The notes under the pieces are model-generated. The model did not search any database. It saw nothing but the letters and a program-made list of their open reading frames with translations, and was not told the DNA's origin. 64,000 bases of DNA from Simmondsia chinensis (lineage: Eukaryota; Streptophyta; Magnoliopsida; Caryophyllales; Simmondsiaceae): contig JAGTTD010000018.1 of assembly GCA_018398585.1 (NCBI GenBank), positions 10,609,501 to 10,673,500 on the forward strand, given 5' to 3'. Made by a program: the position numbers and the translations under genes. Below are positions 1-11,215 of the stretch, piece by piece (position 1 is the stretch's first letter; each line of letters opens with the position of its first letter).

Positions 1-354
1 CATGGCCTAGCTGCCACATTTGATCCTACTTGACTTTTCCTAACCGAAAAATCCACCATTTGAACTATTTGGCGCAAAAACACCAATTACAAGCACAACA
101 CTAAAAAATACAAGCAACTTCATATTAGCTATACAAGACTCAAATTCCAGATCATAACACCCGGCCAACCCCAACAAACCCCACATCGGCCAACCCTTGT
201 CCTGCTACCTTCCAAGGGACCCTCATTGAGGACCCACCCCAATCGGCCCGACAAACTGATAGCCCAGACAAGACACCTGCCTGCCTAAGAACTCTGGCTC
301 GCTGCAGGCCTCCACTCAAACGACCAGCAGTAGTTTCCCATCACCCACTCAAGC

Positions 355-1920
355 TAACATTCACCCAATGCCAACTAGATTCAAGGATGGTATTCGCAAA
401 ACAAAATATCCTTTCTCCTTAACTTCCATAACTGCAATTCAAGGACCAACATGTTATTCTTAGGCAATAAATGGCGAGAAGCCACGGCCAATGAATTCGA
501 TGCCTTAATTCAAAATCATACGTGGGACTTAGTCCCTCATGACCCCTGTAAGTACATTGTAGGCAGCACTTGGAAATATCAAGTGAAGTATAAAGCGGAT
601 AGCTCCATAGACTATTTTAAGGCCCGCCTTGTAACACAAGGTTTTCATCAACGAGAAGGGATGGATTTTCGAAAACCTTCATCCCTGTAGTCAAACTCAC
701 CACTGTTCACTTCATACTCTCACTTGCTATTTCTCATAACTGTCCCATATGCCAACTTGATGTTAAAAATGTTTTCCCAAACGGTTTCTTAAAAGAAGAA
801 GTTTACATGAAGCAGCCTCAAGGCTTTATTCACCCAAAATTTCCAAATCATGCGTGTTGATTAAGGAAGACCCTCTATGGACTTAAACAAAATACCTTGG
901 GCCCAGTTTCAAAGGTTTAGCTCGTTTCGTTTAAGTCCCAGATTCATTTGCAGTCATGTGGACCCTTCCTTATTCATTCTTAAGTCTCATAATTACATTA
1001 TTTGCCTTCGTCTCTATGTCAATGGTGTTATACTTACATGACCACCAATTGCTTCCCTCACGGACCTCGTACGAAACCTATCCTCCCAATTTTCCATGAA
1101 AGACTTAGGATCCCTTCACTATTTCTAGGCATAGAAGCAAAATGCTCACCTTTAGGTCTGTTTCTCTCCCAACATAGATACAGTGTTGACCCCTCACCGA
1201 AAACAACATGCAAGACGCTGAACCCATCAAAACTCCTCTTCTAGCTCGAGCCCACCTCTCGGTAAAAGATGGTGATCTCCGAGCCGACCCAATCAAATTT
1301 GGAGTGCTGTTGGTGCACTTTAATGCTTGACTATGACCCATCCTGATATATGTTATGCTGTTAATTGTTTCTCAATTTATGTATGCCCCAGGTCTAACCA
1401 TGGGCAGGTTGTTAAGCACATCCTTCGCTAACTTAGCAGCACTCCCAATCATGGTTTAATCCTTGCTCCAAGAACCTACAACACCATCAACGTTTACACC
1501 AATCCGGACTGGAGAGAGTACCCTGACACTCGCCACTCCACAACTGGTTATGCGCTTTTTCTCGGACCAAACCTCATCTCATGGCGAGCCAAGAAGCAAC
1601 CCACTATCTCAAAATCCAACACATAGTTTGAATACAGTGCAGTTGCAAAAGCTTTCAGTGAATGTGATTGGATCTATTACCGAATGCGAGACCTCGGTCT
1701 CAAACACTTTGAACTTGCTATCCTGTACTGTGATAACATCTCTGCTTCCTATCTCACTGCCAACCTTATCTCGAATGATCACAACAAACATGTTGACATT
1801 GACTTTCATTATGCTCAAGAAAAGTTAGTCAAGGGAGATCTTCAAGTCCCCTTCACTCCAACCACAAAACAAATTACTGACATCTTCACCAAAGAACTAT
1901 CAGTAGATCTCTTTGCCTAA
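355..1920 (+). pseudogene. copia pol remnant: RT and RNase H
   Basis: Seen: at 355-450 the linker motif HPMPTRFKDGI, typical of the segment just before copia RT. At 451-690 the RT start reads W-R-E-A...N-H-T-W-D-L-V-P, then KARLVTQGFHQREG. A one-base loss near 671-675 shifts the frame, and the following RT text (QLDVKN, EEVYMKQPQGF, LRKTLYGLKQ) continues in another frame with a stop near 858. The catalytic box at about 1005-1035 reads YVNG instead of YVDD, so both key aspartates are altered. From 1463 to 1920 the RNase H part is recognisable (WRAKKQPTISKS, LYCDNISA, and ITDIFTKEL before the terminal stop). Known: this order and the IFTK end are copia hallmarks. Inferred: a dead element with gradual decay rather than one large deletion. 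Confidence 0.85.
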
Positions 1921-1968
1921 CACAAGTCCAATCTGCACGTTGTTTCACCTCGTCCAGCTTGAGGGGGC

Positions 1969-2171
1969 CAAGTAGAATGGCCATCAAACTAGAATAGGAA
2001 ATTCATTCTAGGGTTCTCCACATTTACTTTCCTTTCCCTAAGACCTAGTTATATGGCTAATGGTATTATTGTATTTTTCCTCTCGAGGTCTCCCTATATA
2101 AAGAGGGCTCATGTAATTATTCTCATTCATTCAATCAATATAATTCTAGAGGTGTTTCTTATATTTCATAG
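1969..2171 (+). repeat. short 3' LTR of the copia element
   Basis: It lies directly after a purine tract (1961-1968, gagggggc) that would prime plus-strand synthesis. It contains a TATA box (TATATAAAG, 2095-2103) about 70 bases before its probable end, then a stretch ending near TTTCATA at 2163-2170. No clean TG...CA termini are visible, so both ends are approximate. The length of about 200 bp is short but normal for several copia lineages. Confidence 0.55.
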
Positions 2172-2344
2172 TATCCAACAATAAAAAGGATGGACATGAA
2201 AAATTTGTCAATCATTTTTTCAAAAGTTATGGATATTATACTTAGAACCTTGAGGACATGGGTCTCTTAAAGAGAAGAATTGACTAGTGCCCAAATAAGT
2301 ACATGAGTCAAGAGAAATAAGGCAACCCAAACTAAAGATGAACG

Positions 2345-2522
2345 AGCCCTATCAGGGGGAGGTTGCACAACTCTATAAATAGACTTCATATTGTGTTAGC
2401 AATAGCGTCGATGAAATCAAATGTCCTTTGTATTTGTTATTGCTCCCTTCTCTAATTTTCCAATCAATTTACTACTTTTAGTTGCTTTTTTGTCTATTTT
2501 AAATTTTAAATCATATCAAATA
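2345..2522 (+). repeat. LTR-tail-like fragment, copy 1
   Basis: It resembles 3012-3190: both start at a GGGGAG-type purine run, have CACAACTCTATA(A/T)ATAGACTT, then a T-rich stretch with TATTGCT(C/T)CC and CAATTTA. A TATA box lies at 2374-2381. The layout (purine run, promoter, short transcribed tail) looks like the 3' portion of an LTR. The parent element is not identified. The 490 bases between the copies are AT-rich with no recognisable gene. Confidence 0.5.
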
Positions 2523-3011
2523 GTAAGTCCTAGTAATGGGTAGCTGTTGGAGCCAAGTTATGTGGATCAAACGGGAGTTGCAAAAGCTCCGAATCGTCGT
2601 ATATGGAAGGCATTGTGTTAAGAAGCTAGAGTTTAGATTTTATATGTGTATATATAGAGCACACTCGTCTTTTTCAGGGAGAAATTATAGAATTTTCATT
2701 TTTTAATTTTGTATTTTTTGAAGTTATTATATACAAGTACAATGGGCCCATATTCTATAATCCCTCCATGGGCCTGGGCCCATACAACATGTCGCATTTT
2801 TTTAAAACTTTTAGGCAGTTTTGATCAAATTATTAAAAAATGTGTTTTTTTAAAAGCATTATTTATAAAAATATTTTTGTAAAAAATGTTTCGGTAGGGA
2901 TATTTTTGTCTAAAAGTTTTTGATTTCCGCTTCTATTTCTGCTTTAAAAAAAAGCAATATTTTTTAATTGTACTTATAAGCTAAAAGACAACCAGAAAGA
3001 AAGTGGAACAA

Positions 3012-3195
3012 CTCAGCTCGAGAGGGGAGCACAACTCTATATATAGACTTGAGATTGTACTGGTAAGACATCAATGAAATTAAATATAGTTTCTATCTCT
3101 TATTGCTTCCCCATTTAATAATTTTTCCGCCAATTTAATATTTTTAGTTAATTTATGTTTATTTTAGTTTTAGATAGTATCACTGCTATCAGAGC
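3012..3195 (+). repeat. LTR-tail-like fragment, copy 2, with PBS-like end
   Basis: Second copy of the 2345-2522 type. A TATA box is at about 3039-3046 (tatatata). The copy is followed at 3187-3195 by TATCAGAGC, the core of the initiator-methionine tRNA primer binding site used by most plant LTR elements. This suggests a 5' LTR end at about 3180. No coding sequence for the element follows that I can recognise. Confidence 0.5.
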
Positions 3196-4017
3196 TATTC
3201 CTTGCTTAAGCCTTTAAATAACGTTGCAACCAACCTGATTGCAATGATTGAACTAAAAAATTGATATAAAAAAAATATTGGGAAATATTGACGAGATTTA
3301 AGGGACATCAGAAATCATGGTAAATCAATGACTTACCTCGTCAATGGTGATAGGAGGCAAGGACATAATGGTTCTCAACGGAGGTGTACAAAATTGAAGG
3401 TGAAAGATATCGATGGAACACTAGGAAAATTCAATCGTCAATTAATTTTGTGGTGAATCAAGGATAAAATGTTATATTTTGGAACTATAGAAAGAGACAA
3501 TAGATGAAAATCATCAAATCAAGGATGGTTATGAATAGAGGATGGGAATTAGAAGTGTTAGGTTTGACCAAGACCAAGCAGTCATCTGTGCTAGTCGTAA
3601 GAACAAAGTCGGCAAGCTTGTTAATGGTAGCAACACCAGGACTGAAGGAGGATGATCAGTCCACAATGGAGATGCTAAACCACCGGTACTGACCTAAATG
3701 CGGCGACGTTGGGGTTGAGCAAGGAAACACGATTGATGAGCTTGAAAATAATGGAGATGGGAAGCACACAAAGAGACCAGTTTGAGTGACAAAATTGTCC
3801 ATGACGAGAAAAACGACCACCACTATTGTGGTAAGGCATTACCGCCACCAGTAATGCTGCCGAGGGAGCCGACAACAATAATTATGCTGTCCACAGAAGC
3901 GCAAAGGTCGACACCGTGAAGGGTGACCATGTCAAAGCCTACAGAAGGAAAGATGGTTGTGAAAGCTTCACCGCTTTCGTCGTCCTTGTGATACACAACA
4001 GCATAACAACCACCAAC
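3196..4017. other. unassigned sequence left of the Harbinger element
   Basis: No domain recognised. Short open stretches occur on both strands (for example 3504-3692 plus) but none has family motifs or a stop-free length beyond chance. The GC content rises towards 3650-3960. This may be a gene or retroelement fragment into which the Harbinger element inserted. Confidence 0.3.
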
Positions 4018-4690
4018 TAAGGGCTTGTTTGGCTCTGCTTATTTATGTGGAATAAGTGCTTTTTTCTGGAAAAAGCACTTTTCTGGAATTTGCAGCGTGT
4101 TTGGCAAACAACAAAAATCGCTTTTTATTAAAAGTAAGAAGCATTTTTTATACTTATAAGCAGAAGTAAAAATTTGTTGCTTGGTTTTTTAAGCAGCAGC
4201 AGAATCGAAATCTTAAAATTTTCAGGACAACAATACCCCTACTCAAGCATTAAAATTACTCCAAACCCTAACCCTCTACCCAACCCATTTCTATCCCCAC
4301 CTCCACCCAAAAACACCACCGTCGTCTCCGCGCCACCGTCCCCCCACTGCCGTCGGCCCACCGCCGTGCCCTTGCTACCATCCCACCGTCGCACTATCGT
4401 CGGTGAACTCCAGGTTATTATTTTTCACCCTTATTTCGAGCTTGACCTAATACTACGATATTTGGGTGATTTTTGTTCAAATCTTTCAATTTCAAGTTGA
4501 GTTATTAGTTTTGTTCAATTTCTATATGATTTTGGTGTGATTTTGTGTTTTTGAAGTGATTTGGTTTGAGATGCTTGATTATTTGACTTCTCATATGATT
4601 TTTATGTCATTTTGGTTCAAATTCATCAATTTTAATCCAGTTGCATGTTTTGTTCAACTTCTTTGTGATTTTAAAGTGATTTGGTTTGTA

Positions 4691-5592
4691 GTGGGCTGGA
4701 CAAATATCATAAAGAAGTTTAAAGAACAAACCAAGAATAGTTATGAGAAGTCTCAATTTAAAAACAAGTGGGATAATCTAAAAAGCATGTGGAAGGAATG
4801 GGATACTTTGGTTTGTAAGGAAACTGGTCTGGGCTGGGACCACGAAAAAAATACAATCCAAGCTAGTTCTGATTGTTGGGAGAGCAAAATTAAAGTATCC
4901 CTCATCATTGTTTTCTTTGCTTGTATAGAAGGGGTCTCTATTTAAGATGTGCAAACTAATGAAATGAATTCACTATGTCATTGTAGGAAAATCCTGGAGT
5001 AAAGAAATATAGACAAAAGGGTTTAGCGTTTCAAGAGCAAATGAAGATTTGTTTCCGTGAAGTAGTTGCTACTGGTGAACATGCATGGGCACCATCATCT
5101 GGTGTGTTACCACAAGGGATTCATGGAAACGAGGTGGTTGAGTCCGAGCAACCATTTTCAGTTGAGACAACTGTGCCTAATGAGGAAGTAGGAGAAACAA
5201 GTGGCATAGGAAACACAATTGGAGAAAAACCACCAAATAATGGTTGCAATGTCTACGAGAATACAGATGAAAGGAAAAGGAAGGTGTCAAAAGCCTTGAA
5301 TGAGAGAGAGAGAACTAAAATCTGTATTGCTTCGAGAATAATGACAGAAATGAGGATTGCAGATATTATGGAAGCACGTAAAGTTGTAGAAGCGACCACA
5401 AGTATTAATAATGTAATGGCCATCTTTGGAGAATTGCCTGGCATGGTGGTTGGTAGTGATATGTGGTGGAATGCTAGTGCGTTATTGACTAGGCAACCAT
5501 TGAGAGAGATGTTTATGGCACAAAACGGACTGGAGTTACAATTTCAGTGGCTAGAAAAGATGATTGAGCTTCGTAAGAGCAATGCTCTTTGA
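4691..5592 (+). CDS. Harbinger ORF1, Myb/SANT-like DNA-binding protein (spliced, 5' part uncertain)
   Basis: Two exons fit well. Exon a is about 4691-4894, ending at a GT donor (4895). An intron of 92 bases ends in TTGTAG at 4986. Exon b is 4987-5592, in phase. The protein reads GWTNIIKKF...KNKWDNLKSMWKEWD, then a W-C-E-S-K-I block and, after the junction, ENPGVKKYRQKGL. These are the second half of the Myb/SANT-like domain seen in plant Harbinger ORF1 and L10-interacting-type proteins. The rest is a variable C-terminal region. The first half of the Myb fold is not visible: upstream lies an intron-like stretch with a partial internal duplication (about 4508-4567 and 4646-4688) and a GC-rich leader (4300-4413) ending CCAG|GT. 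In this superfamily the ORF1 protein helps the transposase bind the element ends. Possibly 5'-truncated. Confidence 0.65.
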
Positions 5593-5908
5593 ACACCTCT
5601 TGTTTGAGCTCAATATATTATATTTTGAGGGTTTTAATGTAAACCTTGTAATTAAATTAGGGAATAGCTTGTTTTTTGTACTTAGGTTTTTTTAACTCAA
5701 TACGTTGCATTATTGCCACACAGTATTAAGTTTTGGGGGCTTTTTGAACTCAACATGTTATATTAGTAACTAGGTAACAATTTTTGCTCTTGTTATGCAA
5801 ATATGTAATTATATTTGGGAATGTTATGTTTTTTTTGCTATTATCAAGCTATTTGCGGGCTTCTATCTATTTTTTAAATTTAATTATTTTCTTTGCTCTT
5901 TTACAGAT

Positions 5909-7227
5909 ATGTCATCGATTAGTTCATTAGAAAATGATATTGACAATGAATCCTATGATGAAGTCAGAGATGACACAGCTATTCAAGTTGCATATATTGC
6001 TGCAAAGTATTATGTATCATGTTGTTTGAAAACCCCATGTAGAACATCTCATCATACAGGGTTTCATTTTGTGAAAGAGATACTCAACGGACATGATAGA
6101 CTGTGTCATGAAATGTTTAGAATGGAAAAACATGTTTTTCATGCCTTATGTACGACATTGCAACAACAATATGGTTTAGAGCCAACAAGGAATCTGGGAA
6201 TAGAGGAGATGGTTGCCATGTTCTTAATGGTGGTGGGACATGGAGTAAGAAATCAAATGATTCAAGAACGGGTTCAACACTCTGGTGAGACTGTTAATAG
6301 GCATTTTCATAAAGTTCTAGTCGCATGTTTGAAGATGGCTATTGTTCTTATTAAGCCAAAAAATTCTTCCTTTCAGAATATTCAAATTAAAATAAGAGAT
6401 GATGATCGGTATTGGCCATATTTTAGGGATTATATTGGTGCTATTGACGGCACACATGTACCTTGTGTAGTTCCTTCTAGTGAGCAAGTTAAATATATAG
6501 GTAGAAAAGGCTTCACTACACAAAATATAATGGCTGCTTGTGATTGGGATATGTGTTTTACATTTGCATGGCCCGGGTGGGAGTGTACTGCACATGATTC
6601 TAGAGTCTTTGATCAGGCACTTCGAAGGCATGATCTCCACTTTCGGCATCCTCCACCAGGTAGTTAGTTATAAAAATCAATGCATCATGTTATTTTGTTG
6701 TTCAAATTTCAACAATTACTTTAATATAAAATTTAAATGTTCTTCCTTTTTTGTGTGTAGGTAAATATTACTTGGTAGATGCTGGTTATCCCACGGCTAT
6801 AGGCTACTTAGGACCAAACAAGTGCGAATGTTATCATCTTCCTGATTTTCGATGAGCCACTAGTTTTAGAAATGTAAATGAGGTTTTCAGCTATTATCTC
6901 TCTGGCTTGAGATGCACAATAGAAAGGACATTTGGAGTGTGGAAAAATAGATTCGCCCTCTTGCGTTCAATGCCATCATTTAAGTTTGAAACACAAGTTC
7001 ATATTGTCTCAGCAACTATGGCTATACATAACTTTTTACGGCAAAACACATCTACTGATATTGACTTCGACCATTATGATGCTGCTACCGATGATGTGCT
7101 AGAGACCGAGGAAGATGATGAGAATCCTAACCTTCCCCAACAAATGCAACAAAGATCCTCCGTTGAAAGGGATTTGACGCGTGATAGAATTAGGAATGAG
7201 ATTGTAGAGCATTTTGGAAATGTATGA
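5909..7227 (+). pseudogene. Harbinger transposase (DDE_Tnp_4 type), one premature stop
   Basis: Start chosen at 5909 because the upstream bases form a 3' splice site (TTTTACAG) and the first family-like residues follow. Exon 1 ends at 6659 (CCAG|GTAG). An intron of 101 bases ends TTGTGTGTAG at 6760, and exon 2 resumes in phase. Catalytic acidic residues are in place: D in GAIDGTH (6446-6448, about residue 180), D in AHDSRVF (6596-6598, about residue 230) and E in TIERTFGVW (6922-6924). The only break found is an in-frame TGA at 6853-6855, between YHLPDFR and the ERTFG block. All other codons to the stop at 7225-7227 are open. The DDE triad and HTH-like N-terminal half match plant Harbinger transposases, which cut and paste at TWA targets. 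Relatively young compared with most elements here. Confidence 0.85.
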
Positions 7228-7864
7228 GTTTATTATCTTTGTTGTTTTAACTTGAAGAATTTCAAATATGCTTTGACTATGCAAGTTTGAAATGTACAAG
7301 TTTGTTATTTTACTTGTATTAGTTTTATTTTCTTGCATAATATAACATAATATAACACACACATACGCACACACACCCACATATATATTGTACTTATTTT
7401 ACTTATTAATAATAACATTAATATTAATAAATAATAAAAATAACAATACCAGCAACAACAATATTACTAATAGTCATTATAGATTTTTAAGTTTTTAAGT
7501 AATAATATTAAATTACGAACAAACTAACAAAAAATTATTTTTATTTACAATTTGTTATTATTTTATAAAATTTAAAAACCCAAAATTATCAATATATACT
7601 TAAAAAAACTGCTTCAAATCAATTCTGCATCCAAACACTATTAACTACAAAAGCACTTCTGCCCATATCCTTTTTGGTAATTTGCCAAAAAAAAAAAAGC
7701 ACTTTTCTTTAATACTGGCCAAACACTGACAATAATAAATAAGCGCTTCTGTTGGTAAAGCCAAACACAAACTGCTTATTCAAAACAATACTTTTTACAT
7801 AAGTGCTTTTACATAAAGTGCTTTTAAAATAAGCAGTTTTTTCACAGCGATTCCAAACAGGCCC

Positions 7865-9540
7865 CACGTCTCCCGCCAATTAAGCTTTGTCAATCTTGTA
7901 CATTGAGTTACAATAGGTTCTAATTGGAATTACAAGTACGAGCAATGAAGACATATCTTATTAATTTATCAATCAAGAAAATAATTTCACAAAGTTATTA
8001 ATTTATTTGGTATTATATTAGAATATGAAATTATTCATTTATCTGTTGAAAAAGGTGCTAAATATATTTTGCATTTTTTTCCCACAATATTTGTAACTTT
8101 TTATGAAATCAACCAACACGATATAGTAAACTTGATATCGATATAATAATTTTATATGATTTATTTTTGCGAACTGGAATGAAGTAACATCAAGTTCTAT
8201 AACAGCTTATTGTAATACTTCTTGAATTTATGTGCTTATTAATTATATATCCTTTTATGATTATTGCCCGAACTTTGTGATTCAAATAGGCCCGAAAATA
8301 ACCCCGTCGAGACTGAAAAAGGGAGAAACCGGAGCTCAAGAATGGTTGGAATTAAGAGTGGGGCTAAGCAGCAACATGAGTATTGTTTTGGTTTAATTAG
8401 GAATCAATTAGGGTTTTTTGAACTTAATTAGGTTTAAGTATTTTATTTAATTAATATTTTATTTATTACAATTCATTTTTGCAGAATCATGATGTAATTA
8501 GGTTTAGGACTTTTGAGTTATATTAGAATTATATTTGATTTAGTTGGAGTTAGACTATGATTGTTTTTTAAAGTTCAATTTGAATTAAACGTAGGGTTAG
8601 GTGAATGCCTATAGATATACCATTAATTTATAGTTTTAGGAAGCTTTGTTTTTGATTAATTGGAGTTATTATTTTGTTTCTCTCTTATTCTCTTGTTTCT
8701 CTCTTATTCTCTAGGTGATAATTAAGATTGAACTCCATCAATCCCTTGTTCTTCCTTTGCTTGAGACATAAGAATTAAAGAATGTTGTTGAATCCTTCCC
8801 ATTTTGCCTTCCGGCAATTTGATAATTTATATCAATATGTATGGTTGTTGCTGGTGGAGGATATTAAAATTAAAAATAGTAAAAATATATTAATTGTAAG
8901 GTGGATAAAGGCTTAAAAGAAAAAAATAATATAAAATCAATGTTGTGGATTGTTTATAGAAAACTTGGAGTGATTTTCTCTATGCAATTAGGAAATTTGG
9001 CTTGGTCAAACAAAGATCGCTTGGGCGACTGTCCATGGCATTTCTCTATTAGAATAGAGGTTCTTAAATTTAAAATTAAATAATTTTAAAATTGGTTCTG
9101 CTGCACCTATTTTAACCAATTTAGAAAAATTTTAGTTTTAGAAATTAAATTTTTCGAACAATTGCTAGCATCGCCACTTCTAATTATATTTATAATAGGC
9201 ATGAGGTTAATTTAAGCATAATAAAACATCATAAATAGAATCAAGAATGAGAAAGGTTGAGAATTTTGTTAAAGGAAACAATTTCGTGAAATTAGGATGA
9301 ATTATAAATAAAATTATTAGGAGTATAATTCTAAATAATATAATGCGATATTAAAATAGTTGAATGATTTAGATATATACAATATCACATTGAATATCTA
9401 ATAAAATTAGATGTTTGGTTAGGTAAGAATATTTACATTATCCCAAAGAATATCTAATAGGATTAGATGTTTGGTTATTTGGAATATTATGATCCAATGA
9501 GATTAATATCTAAAATTATTTATTTATTCATTCAAATCTA
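7865..9540. other. AT-rich unassigned region with LTR-like features
   Basis: No coding domain seen. Between 8280 and 8800 the composition resembles an LTR: long T-rich transcribed-leader style text, and a 19-bp unit (TTGTTTCTCTCTTATTCTC) repeated twice in tandem at 8674-8711. From 9360 to 9540 the text ATCTAATA(A/G)(A/G)ATTAGATGTTTGG occurs twice (about 9398-9421 and 9448-9474). This probably belongs to the decayed 5' region of the copia element that follows. Confidence 0.35.
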
Positions 9541-9560
9541 AACTAAAAAAGGAGGACAAG

Positions 9561-9756
9561 CACGTGCACAATAGGAACGATCTTGCCCAATGGCTTTGAG
9601 CCAATCATCCCGCGACACGTGTCACGCCATGGCTGGCAGGTAGAGCAATCCACCTGCTTGCAAACCGGACAACCACCGCTCAGCACGTGTCATGTTTTAG
9701 CTGCCCACGTGCCTATCCACGTCACTTGATGTTGACAAATCGGCTTGCGACACGTG
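9561..9756. promoter_or_regulatory. cluster of five CACGTG (G-box) palindromes
   Basis: CACGTG occurs at 9561-9566, 9616-9621, 9684-9689, 9706-9711 and 9751-9756, with a related CCACGTCA at 9717-9724. The patch is GC-rich inside an AT-rich surround. G-boxes bind plant bZIP and bHLH factors, and with ACGT neighbours they act as ABA-responsive elements. Similar GC patches with ACGT or ACATGTG cores lie in the related copia LTRs (16290-16385, 44440-44500, 54800-54900), so this is probably an LTR promoter region. Confidence 0.6.
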
Positions 9757-10299
9757 GCGTTTTATCTTCTTTAATCACATGTTTTCCTTGGGGTACACCG
9801 TGGTTTTATTTTAATTTTAATTTTATTTTTGTTTAAATAAATAATTAATTAATTATAGTGAGATTCTAATTAGGATTATACGATAATCAATTCTAAAATA
9901 TTTGGAAGTAAATTTAAAAATCCAACCTTGTTAGGTTTTAATGTTATTCAAATAATTTGATAACGCGGTACTTATTAAATTTTAGTCACATGTTTAATAT
10001 TATTTACAGAGTTAAATATTATGTGTAATGTGAATAAAAGTGAGAAGGCCATTTAAACATGTAACTTTATAATAGTTGATTTTCTAGATTAGGAGAAAAT
10101 TTTGAATTGGTCTAATAAGATTAGAAATGCAATAGTTGAATTATTTGGAAAAAAATTCTCATAAAATATTTAATGAGATTGGATAATTAAAGAAATTTAA
10201 TGTGATTAGGATTTCATTTAATAGTTAAATAAAATTTAGAATGTGATTCTAATAATAATTATGAGATAATCAAATATAAAAGAAAGATCCACCATGTAA
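9757..10299 (+). other. AT-rich stretch ahead of the copia leader
   Basis: No gene. Repeated short phrases of the type GAGATTCTAA...GATAATC occur several times. The same kind of phrase fills 56340-56740, ahead of the matching leader block of the copia element at 53535. This supports a common element family. Confidence 0.45.
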
Positions 10300-10735
10300 A
10301 ATTTCACGTGAGAGCGAGGTTCAAGAATTGAGTCCTCACGACCTCCATTGCCGGTCTAATAGTATAGTGGATAGGCACTACTCCCCGAGGAGGGCGTTTG
10401 TTCAGAGAATATCAGGTTATACTTCTTAAGAGTAGATAGAGGTACAGGAAAATAGATGCGACAATGCTGCCATGGAGTATCTTAGGCAATGGTATACACT
10501 TGACTACGATAATATGTTAGTCTCCTTGGGAGCATTGCAATATTGTCTTAGAGGCCAAGGTAGAAACAGTGAGTTAATTATGTTTAAAAAATATTTTAAT
10601 TGAGAATAGTTCTCATCTTACTGATAACTCAGTGCAACCTGCTACCGGGGAGTAATGGGCAGATTAGTTTGGTCATCATTGCACACACAAAGAATGATTA
10701 GGTGAATTCCATACTTTTTAGTCCTCTAAAAATTA
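10300..10735 (+). repeat. copia leader block, tandem copy 1
   Basis: About 435 bp, followed directly by a second copy (10760-11215) and matched by a third at 56745-57190. Shared landmarks in order: GAGCGAG, (T/C)TAGCAGTATAG-like, GATGCGAC...GCTGC, TCC-G-AGGAG-like, a hairpin GAGAA/TTCTC (10602-10614), then CTACCGGGGAGT. The block is non-coding with many stops. In plant copia elements the leader between primer site and gag carries dimerisation and packaging signals. Whether this block does so is inference. Confidence 0.6.
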
Positions 10736-10759
10736 TTAAAAAAGTTCACAAGACTCAAA

Positions 10760-11215
10760 ACATCAAGTGGGAGCGAGCTTCTATAAATGAATGCCCATGG
10801 CCTTCTTTACTGCTCTAGCAGTATAGTAGGTGGGTGCTATTCCCTGAGGAGGGCGTTCATTTGCAGCGTTCAAAGATAGTCCTCTTAGAGATAGACTGAA
10901 GTGAAGGAAAATGGGTATTGGCCATGCTGCCGTGGAGTCCTTCATGGACTTGTATGGATGTCTAGGTAATGCGGTGGGCTTGACTAGGGTGCTACATTAG
11001 CCTCCCCGAGAAGCTCTATTGTATGACCTTAAAGGCTAAAGTGTGGTGTGTTAAATATGTTTAGTAAGACCTTACAAGAAAACATATTTGTTGAGAAATG
11101 TTCTCACCCTACTAATATCTGAATTTGACCCTACCGACGGGGAGTGTTGAGTAGCTCGATTGGGTCACCACGGCATACATGTAAGTGTTGGATTGTGAAC
11201 TCCGTACTTTGATTG
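10760..11215 (+). repeat. copia leader block, tandem copy 2
   Basis: Begins at CATCAAGTGGGAGCGAG, identical in this phrase to the third copy at 56749-56765. It contains CCTCCCCGAGAAGCTCTATTG, the hairpin GAGAA-ATG-TTCTC (11093-11105) and ACCGACGGGGAGTGTT. The tandem pair means this element had a duplicated leader, while the copy at 56745 is single. Confidence 0.6.

Larger units (their letters stand above)
1..2171 (+). mobile_element. Ty1/copia retrotransposon, 3' part (5' end outside window)
   Basis: The stretch reads in the copia order: integrase-RT linker (about 355-450), reverse transcriptase (from 451), RNase H (about 1463-1920), a purine tract and a short 3' LTR. The reading frame is broken many times, so this is an old, inactive copy. 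The 5' LTR, gag and integrase core lie to the left of the window or are lost. Lineage within copia was not resolved. Confidence 0.85.
4021..7864 (+). mobile_element. PIF/Harbinger DNA transposon, nearly complete
   Basis: Terminal inverted repeats are visible: left GGGCTTGTTTGG (4021-4032), right end reading GGGCCTGTTTGG on the minus strand (7853-7864), 11 of 12 matching. Both ends carry subterminal repeats of AAGTGCTTTT and AAGCAG type, in inverse orientation at the right end (about 7620-7850). Inside are two plus-strand genes, a Myb/SANT-like ORF1 and a DDE transposase ORF2, the standard pair of plant Harbinger elements. The left flank is TAA (4018-4020), the usual 3-bp target, but the right flank is CAC, so no intact target duplication remains. 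Length is 3.84 kb, close to full size. Confidence 0.85.

Noticed and set aside
4174..4500. 108-codon frame at the left end of the Harbinger element
   Set aside because: Pro/Ser-rich leader text followed by an intron-like stretch; better explained as 5' leader than protein.
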